Shown piece after piece: positions 23,672 through 33,255 of a DNA stretch of 64,000 bases; positions within the stretch are counted from its first letter, which is position 1; each line of letters starts with the position of its first letter. The notes beneath the pieces are model-generated. The model was not told where the DNA came from. It was given only the letters and a program-made list of their open reading frames with translations, and ran no database searches. Source of the DNA: Athripsodes cinereus (lineage: Eukaryota; Arthropoda; Insecta; Trichoptera; Leptoceridae); contig OX388314.1 in NCBI GenBank assembly GCA_947579605.1, positions 5,084,001 to 5,148,000 on the forward strand. The letters are read 5' to 3'. The translations under genes and the position numbers were made by a program.

Positions 23672-24113
23672 CAGTGGCGTAGCTAGGGTCATCTGCGCCC
23701 GGGGACAAGGTCTGCGCCCCTTCTCGGAGTCCCCAAGAAAATTTGAAATTTACAGTTTATATGGTTCATTTTCGAAGCATGAAGCATTATGAAGAATAAT
23801 ATTTGAACCCGAACTGATCTTGGTTAAAAAAACGCCATCAGCAATCCTGTATTGTGGATATGAGTCATTTTGTTTATGAGTAGAATGGCGCCCCTTAATG
23901 CTCAATGGGGGCGCCAAAATCATGTTTGCCAACTGGTTTGAAATGAAGATATTTGTGGAGCTCCAAAATTTAATCTTGCAAACGTATTTGGGATAGATCA
24001 GATTACATCAAATAAAATTAAAAAAATAAGTTTTAATACTCATTTAGCGCCCCCTAATGCGGCGCCCGGGGACATATGTCCCCCCCCCTGCCCCCCCGCT
24101 AGCTACGCCACTG
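23672..24113. mobile_element. 442-bp hAT-type MITE
   Basis: Inverted ends cagtggcgtagctaggg / gctagctacgccactg with perfect 8-bp target duplication ctgctgga (23664-23671, 24114-24121). Internal inverted halves carry gcgcccggggaca. Non-autonomous; the perfect duplication suggests a fairly recent insertion. Confidence 0.88.
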
Positions 24114-25299
24114 CTGCTGGATACTCTCTTGTACTGTACGTCAGGTAATCTCAATGTTTTATTAGACTATTCAATAAGTTTTCATAGCATTTTTCTGACC
24201 CGTTTTCAATAATTGCCTTGTAAACAATAATAAGGCTTTTTTGACCCAATAATTCAGACTATGTATAGATATATGAGATTTAACTAACTATAGTTGATCA
24301 TAATTAATACTTGCCTACTTCTTTGATTACACCTTTCAGCTGCCGGTCTTCCGTAAAAAAATCAGACTGCAACGAATCACACAGTTCCACCTTATTGGTC
24401 ATTGGAACATCTTGTTTTGTTATTCTTTTGTCAAGTTAAATTTGATGGCGGGCTGTTGAATTTCATAGTTCAGTTCGTCCAAGACCTATCTACAAATCAT
24501 TAGAAATAGATACTTCTTTATTTACCACTTCCATAGTAATATTGACTATAACTAGGTAAGCCTCGTTTCTGAGAACGATTGTAGGAGTAAATGCGACATG
24601 AAGCAGTAGGCACCAAGGCGCAAATATCCATTTGAGATTGGTTGGTCCGAGATGAATATTTTTTTGCAATACTTCATGTTACTAATTGGATACTAAAGTA
24701 GTTTTATTGTTGCGCTGAAATTCTAATACTTGGTTGGAAAACGACTGACGTTAACCAAAAAAAAGTTCCAACTTCAAGGGTTCACAGTATTGGCATTGTT
24801 CCAATATTCCATACAGCATCGTAGAACAGAATTGATTTTTAAAAATTAGATGGAAACAAAAGAGAGGGGAAGGGGTTTGGAATGTAAAATTTAAAAATCA
24901 TAAATTATCCTGTATTTTTTAATTGGTAAACTTAAAACAACATTACACATTATTTATTATAAAAAGGAACAAAAAACCAAAAGAAAATATAAAAAAAATG
25001 AAATTTACATTTCATTTCTCTTTGCATTGATAATAAAAACGGGAGATATAGAGTTATAAGTACAAAAAATCTTCATCAAAATGTTTTATAAATGTGAAAG
25101 ATTAAAAAAACTTATAAATGGATTGATTGTACAGGATATAAAACAAGTTATTTTTTATAATAACATTTATAATATAGCATACTATAAGTAGTAGTATTTC
25201 AAAATTTTCACACTCAAAACGTTGTTTTTAAAAATTAAATATTATTTTAATTAAATAACTCTTCGAATCATTGTGGTGTAGTATTTTTTTAATATATAA

Positions 25300-25556
25300 C
25301 GTCGTTGCATATTCAAAAAGAGACATGTGCACACATTTATATTTAGGCATACTCTTTTAAAACTGTTCATTAAAGCATTAAAATTGTAGTTTGGACTTTT
25401 TATTGACTTGTGATATTATTCTTTAAGTATTGAATTTTAATATTTGATACTAAGAATCACTTTATAAAATGGTTATAATGTCATTATAAGCAGTTTAATC
25501 TGGTAATGTCAAAATGTTAATGAATTCACATGTTCCTTTTTGAATATGCAACGACG
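25300..25556 (+). mobile_element. 257-bp MITE, copy 1 (uninterrupted)
   Basis: About 25-bp inverted ends, cgtcgttgcatattcaaaaag and complement. Flanked by ataa on both sides (25296-25299, 25557-25560), a 4-bp target duplication. Non-coding. Shares about 85-90% of its bases with copy 2, by eye. Confidence 0.8.
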
Positions 25557-25560
25557 ATAA

Positions 25561-28500
25561 GTTAATTCAATTTTAAAAAAAGAATGAAAACTAATATGAA
25601 TTTAATTAAAAACAAATAATATATTATTATAAACATATCAGCAGAACTGGAAATGTGACTTGTATTCGAATTTTTAATAAAATTAATTTAATAATAATAA
25701 AAAAAAATATTCAGCGTTCCGTTCACAAGAGTCGAAATTTCCTAAAAATTCACTAGTAAACCGAGATCGAATTCTATAAGAAAATAAATTTCCCATAAAA
25801 TGATATTTTTTTTAAATGCGCTTCTATTCAAATTGGTCTAAGTAATTTTCTATAAATTTCACATAAGACAATTAAAAAAAAAATGTTGCTATCTCGAAAA
25901 GTATTGAATAATTTCTATGTGTCATCAAACATTTTAATAGTCAGATGGAAATAATATTAAAAAAAAAACGCTTTAACTAATTCGTATAAAAAAACAAAAG
26001 AGACCGTCTTATTTAATATATAATGTATAATAATAGTTAACCCTTAAACGCCTAACGTAAAAATAAAACAAACAAAAAAATTAATGTCAAAATGAAATGC
26101 AGGTACTATATTCGAGAATTCTCCCCATCGACATCACCGTTCTCACATCACGTAACAAAACGTAAAAACTAATAATAATAATAAAAGCTAAATAAAAAGT
26201 TAAAACTCAAGATTAAACGATAAAACTTAACCGCCTTATTTTTTTAATTATTTTATCGTAATATACTAACTGTAGTAGAAATATGTAATACCTATATAGT
26301 TATTTATTACTTTTAATTAATTATTATCACCAACGGATATATTGTATTTATAGTTTTAATTACTTTTACTCTATAAATAATGTGTGTAACAAATCCCTAA
26401 AAACAAAAGCATTCGATTAAACATTCTAGATCGACAGTTTATCACTTACAAATCTAACCTTAAAATTACGAAGTGAAACAAATGAATTCGCGGTTATGGA
26501 AAATGAAATAAAACAGAAATAATGTTTATCTATTTATGAAAAAAAAAACATAATTATTGAACGGATTCGTAAAATAGAAAGTGGGTTAATTTTGAAATTA
26601 TTTTAACACGTACGTACAATTTTGTCGACATTTTTTTTAACTGAAAATAAATATATTTTATGTCCGTAAATTTTAAATAAACAAATTTATGTCTACAAAC
26701 AAAAAAAACAAACTACACAAGACACATTTCGAGCAATGCGACTTAAACAAACAAAAAATAATCTATAACATTATCCAGGAATCTACAATACAAACTGGAA
26801 TAATTTAAACAATAAAAATTAAAATTAAAAAAAACAATACAGTATGATATTATTATTACTTTATCATCAATGTTAGAAAATAAAAACAAACGACCATCTG
26901 AACATGGTGTTAGAAGAAATACATCCAATAATTGTCAAAAATATTGTAAGATTATGTGCAGTAAGTCAGGGTTTTGATAGTTGAATTACCAAAAAAACAA
27001 CAATAATAACATGATAGAAACACGACATGAAAAAAATTGATTCTTCGCACAGTTAGTTAACAAATAAAATGATCAACCACTGTAACGGGTTAAAAAATAA
27101 AAAAAAATGTACTTTTGAGCAAGTGAAGAAAAACAGGAATAATAAAAAGGTTTGCGATCGCTTTTCGCAAAATAAAAATGAGAAAAAAAAACTTTAAATT
27201 TGCAAAGTAAAATAAGTAGATACCTATAAATAACAACAATATTTTTGTTATTTTATACAAAATATAGAATGTATTTCTAAGTATTTCGAGAAAACATTAC
27301 TTATGCGTTACTATTTATTTCTTTTTCTATTTACTTATGTTTTTTGATATAAAAAAGTTATAAAAGTAATAATGTTTATTAAATTCATAAGCTGTTAAAT
27401 ATACGTCTTAATCTATAACTAATTAATAATCATCACAATAGTTTTCTTTTAGTTCAACAAATTATAATATATACTAAAAAAAACCTTACATTAAAACATG
27501 GGTTAGGAACTTATTACTCTCTTCCTAAATAATAAAGACAAAAAATTACATCATAACGAAACAATATCGATGTATTTTAATGAATAAAAAAAAAACATTA
27601 ACATAAATTGAAAATACAACATAATTTAATGATATCGCTATTGAATTTACAGGCAAAATAATGTTATGTTGAAATTAATTATTTTCTGAAACTAATATTA
27701 ATTATATCAAATAATAGTCACACAAATAGGTTGCAATCAGAAATTGAATTCACCGCTCAAAGCCGCACGGTGCCAACGCCTAGCCCAGACGACCACTGTC
27801 CTCCCAAAATATAGGTATTTTTTTTTTCAATATAATTATACACTTAAACATCCTAGGGATCGATATCGTAAAAAAATAAAAATATGTAATAGGTTCTACT
27901 ACAGAATAATAATAATTATTAATTTTAATTAATATTCTATTTATTACACTTATTTCTATTTATTTTATTTACACGCAACACTAATGAAGAAAAGAAATGT
28001 AACTTTTTATGAATACATCCAGACGACATTGCAATTTATCATATAAAATAATTTTAATTTTAAAAAATCCAAAGAGGGGGGAAGGGCGAATATCGGAATT
28101 CTAATGTTAACATTTTACATAATTTTGTTATCAAATTTGCAATGTCATTTAGATAAAAAAAAAGTGTTAATTTAATAAACAAACACTAGATTGTCCAATA
28201 CTGTCGCGATGTATCTGAAAGAGCGATTAACATAATTAATTAATGCAGTTTACTTGAAATAAGCGTAAATATTTTCTATTCTAAATAAATTTAAAGAAAA
28301 AAAGACACGATACATGGCAACAGTATGATCATATTATATTTATTGAGAAATATTTTTTTTAATATTAGCAAGTAACTAGCGACCTAAAAATGCTTTTTGA
28401 AATAAATGGCGTAGGTAGTATTTATTTCTAATAGAACTATTAATTTACAATAATTAATTACATAAAACGGGCAATAATTAAATCCAAAGATATAATTACA

Positions 28501-29585
28501 AATAATATAGTCGAAGATACAATAATATTTGATACCTTGAAACTATGTTTAAAAAAAAAACTTTATACAAGTATGCATTTAGGATAAAAATTTAAAATGA
28601 ATCTTAATTTAGTATAGTGTTATGTAAATTTATGTAAATATGATATTATAGACACACAAATGGTTACTTTGCAAAATTCTGCAAAATTTATTTTACAGAA
28701 AAACGATATGATACATTTTATACAGATAATGAAAATTTAATAAAAATGGGGGTTTTGATTCGTGGAAAAAATAAAAAATTTACATAATTACACAAAACAA
28801 ATGAAATATAAACAATTGAACAGTTACTTAAAGTTAGTATGTACAAAAAAAATGAGAGCGAGGTTGCTTCGGCGTTCGACGAATTACATAATATTATATT
28901 TATCGAATTGTATAGTATCTGTTTTTTCATCCTATTTATTTATTTTTTATGTACAAAAAGTGAAAAAAATAAACTTGTAAAGTGACTTTTACCCGGCTAA
29001 TAACTTTTACAGTATTTAAAGTATTATTTTAGGAACAATAATTCAACAGTTATTTTGTTTGAAATAACTCATTTTGTAGAAAACAAAAATCTTGCGATTA
29101 ATAATATATTATAAATCTAACATTTCGTCAACCACGTAGAAAAATCTAAAAACTATTGTATTCATGTCCAGTAGGCATTTGATAAAAAAAACTTTACAAC
29201 AAAATGCTATTTTCAATAAATGCTATTTTTTGTACAATAGTTAAACCTACATTATTTTGCAAAAAAAACCAACAGAAAAATAATATATATTATAACCTAA
29301 CGTTTATCGTTATCATTTCAAAGGAACAATTGAAAGCGACAAACAAAAGACTAATTCTAATAATAATAATTCCATATGTGAACCTCTCTGCTTTTAATTT
29401 TTACAGGGTATATGCAGCAGCTTATTAATAATGTACTTAAAATTAATTATACAAAAGTTTATCAATAATATTAATCCCACTATTAACTCTACTACTACTA
29501 CTACTAATCTAAATATATCACCTACATCTATCTATTAAACAATATTATCACCATTAATATGTATATTATTTACATGAACAGCCTC

Positions 29586-29617
<32 letters not shown>

Positions 29618-29780
29618 AAACATAAAGGAAACAAATCAAAGTAATAATATATACTTACTAATAATAATAATTATATTTATATAACACGATAATTATTTTT
29701 TCCACGGCCGTTAATAGAAACAAATATTTGATGGCCACAAATCACCACAAACATTAATTTACAATAATTATTACATACAA
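25561..29780. other. Very AT-rich, repeat-poor zone downstream of Myc
   Basis: About 4.2 kb with long A runs on the plus strand (T runs in the Myc sense). No recognisable gene or transposon. Many AATAAA words on the minus strand would allow Myc 3' ends anywhere here. One GC-rich patch lies at 27751-27806, and a second stretch of normal composition begins at about 29780. It may be a long Myc 3' UTR or simply intergenic DNA. Confidence 0.4.
29585..29611. repeat. Microsatellites in the window
   Basis: (AT)13 here. Others: (AC)n 62187-62209, (TAG)n 58612-58637, (GATA)n 36958-36977 and 43179-43196, (ATGT)n 43353-43374, (GACA)-rich 43985-44015, (GAAT)n 57921-57942. Confidence 0.8.
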
Positions 29781-30105
29781 CAACAGTCAATCCCCTCGAG
29801 TCCCGTCAATATCTCCACTATTATTACTCTACTAGGACGCCCTGGCGTGTGCGACTTTCTCGGTTACTCCGTTCACGACAACAGGCAACGTCTCTTCTCC
29901 GCTACGCAAAACAGAAAAGTTTGATAAGGACCGCGACATTCTTCACATTATGTTATTAAATAGTTAATTAATCATCTGACATGTTATTAGGTAAATATAT
30001 TCTAGCGATATTACAAAGACCCCAAGGTAACGAGGCGAGGGTCGCTAAGTAGTTTTATTCTCTATACACAGTATTACAATGTTTCATATTATTCTCAAGA
30101 GTTCG

Positions 30106-30140
30106 TTCTGTTCGAAGACCGCGCGTTTCTTCGAACAGAA
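30106..30140. repeat. Perfect 13-bp hairpin in the Myc 3' region
   Basis: ttctgttcgaaga (30106-30118) and its exact complement (30128-30140) flank a 9-base GC-rich loop, ccgcgcgtt. It lies about 350 nt after the Myc stop and stands out in AT-rich DNA. Possible RNA structure in the 3' UTR; function unknown. Confidence 0.6.
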
Positions 30141-30157
30141 TACTGTCAGAGCTATTA

Positions 30158-30163
30158 TTTATT
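30158..30163 (-). terminator. Candidate Myc polyadenylation signal AATAAA
   Basis: First AATAAA on the minus strand after the Myc stop, about 325 nt downstream. More copies follow at 30054-30059 and many in the AT-rich zone below, so the true 3' end is not decided by sequence. Confidence 0.3.
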
Positions 30164-30197
30164 TATCATAAAACGTTCATAATATTACATACAATAG

Positions 30198-30477
30198 ATG
30201 CCGCAAAAGCCGGCAGCAACGCGAGATCGCTAATGATGCTGCTTACAAGATGGTACACAAGACTTGTCAGGACCTTCGGGAAGCACACTGCATGTGCCAA
30301 TCCCTCACCAACACAACCGACGACGAATCATTTATCATCAAGGACGGCTATGAACTTCAAGATGTTGAAGCATTTCACCACATTAAAGACAGCATTGTCT
30401 CAATGCACAGCTTCGTAAGCGTATCTCCGAGCAATTGTAGCTCGGAGCTATCCGCGCGAAATAAACCTCTGGACTAG
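30198..30477 (+). CDS. Coding-like open frame convergent with Myc, function unknown
   Basis: I do not recognise this protein. The frame has no stop from an AG at 30196-30197 (a possible acceptor after AT-rich sequence) to TAG at 30475. It reads CRKSRQQREIANDAAYK then MVHKTCQDLREAHCMCQ and so on, 92 codons in all. It is much richer in G+C than the flanks, its third positions are mixed as in the Myc exons, and neither other strand frame is open. The first ATG in frame is 30250 (75 codons). It ends 12 bp from the Myc stop codon on the other strand, so its transcript would overlap the Myc 3' end. It could be the last exon of a plus-strand gene, a retrocopy fragment, or chance openness in a conserved Myc 3' UTR. 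Confidence 0.35.
30425..30447. repeat. 8-bp perfect hairpin after Myc stop
   Basis: ctccgagc and gctcggag around a 7-base loop. A second stem, ctctgg/ccagag (30467-30472 and 30479-30484), lies nearer the Myc stop. Both would form in the first 65 nt of the Myc 3' UTR. Confidence 0.55.
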
Positions 30478-30488
30478 GCCAGAGAAGT

Positions 30489-31090
30489 TTATGCATTAAG
30501 CCGCCTTGCAGCGAAGTCGACCCGAAGACTACTGACACGTTTCATAAGTCGTGCTTGGTAAGATTTTAGTTGTTCACGTTCACGCTCTTCATTTTGCAGT
30601 TTCAAACATAATGCTGAAGCCTCACGGAGGATCAGAACTTTAGGAGCCCGCTCCTTATCCTTGATTGATGGCACCTCATTTTTCAACTCGTCGAAAAGTT
30701 TTTTCAAGCTGATACGACGTTGCCTCTCCATATCGTTATGGAGTGAGCGTTTCTCCAAATTCTCAGCTTCAGAGTCAGAGTTAGTCAAGACTCCGCGACG
30801 TTCAGTGGGAGACCTCCTTGGGTCTGAAGACATCTTCTTGCGCTTACGGTAACGAGATTGTTGAGCTGGAGGAGAACGGTCACGCGGGCGCTTGCGAGGC
30901 CTCGATGTACAGGCCGGGCGGCCAGGACGTTGTTGCTGTAATGTTCTTACATTCATAGCTGAAGCGACTGTTCTCTGCAGTTGATGTCTATCCAGGACTG
31001 ATGGATTTGTGGGGAGAGCATCGGTCGCTCTGACACCGGGCAGGTATTTGTCTCCTCCCAATGTTTCCACATCGATCTCTTCCTCTTCTT
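30489..31090 (-). CDS. Myc: Myc, C-terminal exon with acidic region and bHLH-leucine zipper
   Basis: Encodes residues 276-475. The acceptor is a pyrimidine tract ending CACAG. Joining to the upstream exon completes codon 276 (G+AA) and gives SDS followed by EEEEEIDV, the acidic motif typical of Myc proteins. Basic clusters at about 339-361 could serve as nuclear localisation signals. The bHLH begins near 387. H393, E397 and R401 are in the 4-residue spacing used to read CACGTG. Helix 1 contains LKKLFDELK, the loop has PSIKDKERAP, and helix 2 (KVLILREASA) runs into a zipper with leucines at 436, 438, 450 and 457. The protein ends ten residues after the zipper, at RRLNA, followed by TAA. The length (475 aa) is between vertebrate Myc and the longer Drosophila protein. 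Confidence 0.95.
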
Positions 31091-31491
31091 CTGTGAAAAA
31101 AGGAAAACAATAAATTAATATTACAAACCTTAACAGATATGTAGAAAATGTAACGATGAACATAAATATTTAATATCATTTTAATGTATCACCATAAAAG
31201 TAAAATTACATGACATAAACTGATGGTCAAGAAACACATCTCACCAAAAGTGAGATTGCCGTCGTTAAAATGTAATACAATAAAATAAAATACATTATTT
31301 AAAAGATCGAATGAAATAAACGATGTTGTATTCAAAAGAAAATCGACCATGTTATAAACAAATTTGGAGGGACCACTTTTTCGTATAGTCAGCTCTGGGA
31401 GTGGAATGTTGCGATACCAGAGTCCAAAACGATTTATATGCGAAACAATCGGATAGGTACTGATACCTTGGACTTGCACGTACTTACTTAC

Positions 31492-31930
31492 ATTCATGTT
31501 ATAATGCAGGGTAGAGATTTAACGCAATATGTACGAAAGCAGCATCTCTAGGAATGCAGTGTTAATTTTATTTTGATAGTAAAATGTATGTTCATGCATT
31601 GCTATGTTTAAAGAGCGCATTAGATGTAGCTGGCTGGCTGGTGGCTGAGAGTGAGAGAGCGAGTTCAGAGGAGTGGGTGACAGTAGTGTGAGTACAGGAT
31701 AACGACCTCCGACAAGCGGCAGACTATGGGACTTAGCGTAGGTATGCGTATGTAAGCAGGGCGGCGGCGGGTGGTCGTCTGCACCCATCGATCCAGTCGC
31801 TCTGACGTCATTGCGCGCCAAAATTCTGCGCTTGCGTACAACCCGAGTGCAAACCTCTCCCTCATGTCTGGTAATACTAACTATAAAAGCACCAACTTTA
31901 TCACACCACGTGAAATAGAAATGCCTCAAA
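31492..31930 (-). promoter_or_regulatory. Possible alternative Myc promoter/first exon inside the long intron
   Basis: A GC-richer island 0.4-0.85 kb upstream of the bHLH exon. It holds a perfect CRE TGACGTCA (31803-31810), an E2F-type word that reads TTTTGGCGCGC on the minus strand (31813-31823), a TATAAAAG on the plus strand (31882-31889) and the Myc/Max E-box CACGTG (31907-31912). The minus strand below 31760 is CT-rich like a leader and ends AACATGAAT|GTAAGTAAGTA, a strong donor at 31491. Splicing to 31090 would give a 401-nt intron. A 136-codon minus frame (31519-31929) lies in the same stretch. The motifs are visible; promoter activity is inferred. Confidence 0.4.
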
Positions 31931-32929
31931 TGAACTTGCCCTTCGTGAAAGGGCTACGGGAATCATACTACAGTCTAATACAGAAATATGACCGCATTAC
32001 GCAACTCGGGATGGGGCGAGGAAATTTCTTGGCCCTTAGCAACAGCATTTTGGCGGGAATATATTAGGCGCTTGCGTAAGGTAATGGATATACCTTCAAT
32101 ATGGGATTTCCCGCTTTTTGACACTTGTGCCGTACGCTACGGCTAAATATGTAATGGAATGGATATGGAACTCATCAACTACCCATAAATCTAGTACACA
32201 GTAAATAATAATAATAATCACCGCACATTACAAATATATTGGGAAAGTTTGACGTTTGTCGAGTACACAACCACTACTACTATTACTACGGCATGATTAT
32301 ACACATTACATATTACTCCTAACAGTACAGGCATGCAAGTATAGCAAGCAAGCACATAAGGTAATTATAATATGTTATGGAAGTTATTGGACACGTTATT
32401 GGTGTCTTCAGGAATGTACATTAAATTTTATGTAAACGTCCAATAAACAGGTAGATATGTATATGAACTAACAACATAATTCACTATAACATATACCTAC
32501 TGATGATCTATTCGTGTTTAAAACTATAAATAAAATTATAATCCATTACCTACCCACTAACTACGGTGAAAGTTATATTAAAAATAATAGTACCTTCGTC
32601 TTATTGATCAATCGATCACATTACAAATTATTACATGTTTAGTATTAATTCATATTATTCCGACTCATCATCTACCTGAGCAAATCACGGGGTTCGCCAA
32701 ATTAAGCGTATATCTCAATTTATTATATTTATTACATTAATGTACTAAATATGTAAAAAAATAATAGATGTAAGAGACTATTATTATTTGACAATTTGAA
32801 TTTTATAATAAACGTCATTAGCGACTATGAACGATGAATTACATAATTATAATGATATACATACGACAAAAATAGAAAAACTGTGAAATGGTAATTAATA
32901 ACATTATAGTTTATTAATGGATTATATAT

Positions 32930-33015
32930 AGCATCACGGTATTCCCCACAAGTGATTGGGTAGTAGTGGACTAACATCGTGTGATAAACATGCAAGTTGT
33001 CCTCTTCGTGCCAAT
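32930..33015 (-). repeat. Family A right end, reverse, in Myc intron
   Basis: gcatcacggtattccccaca followed by ataaacatgcaagttgtcct and cttcgtgccaatt. One of only two copies recognised in the 29 kb intron. Confidence 0.55.
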
Positions 33016-33084
33016 TAAAAAATAAATGAAATACACATGGAATGAGTGGTAAAATATCCCTCAAGCATTCACTGCTGGCAGAAG

Positions 33085-33255
33085 ATGTTATCATTATGTC
33101 TTACTCGAGATGTTGGAATGTGGAAATGAAGTAAGAGGGAGTCTCCGGAATGTGACCCAAACAATTCAACATCTGGTGGAGGAGTGTCCAGGTAGAAGGT
33201 ACGAGGGAGACTGGATGGACATCCATAGATCAACCCCAGAGGCGGTGCAATGACT
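33085..33255 (+). mobile_element. CR1/Jockey-like LINE C-terminal relic in the Myc intron
   Basis: Reads ECGNEVRGSLRNVTQTIQHL, then VEECPGRRYEGDWMDIHRST and PEAVQ before a stop. Same 'C-G…TIQHLVEECP.R…IH..TPEA' C-terminal pattern as the 5815 relic but a different copy. Confidence 0.6.

Noticed and set aside
30106..30140. Heat-shock-element-like ttc/gaa words in the hairpin
   Set aside because: The spacing is TTCGAA without the 2-base gap of real HSE units; better described as a hairpin.
30661..30852. Plus-strand 63-codon frame
   Set aside because: Antisense shadow of the Myc bHLH exon.
31519..31929. 136-codon minus frame treated as a protein
   Set aside because: No family motif and a low-complexity proline/histidine/serine-rich middle; it fits a CT-rich leader better than a gene.
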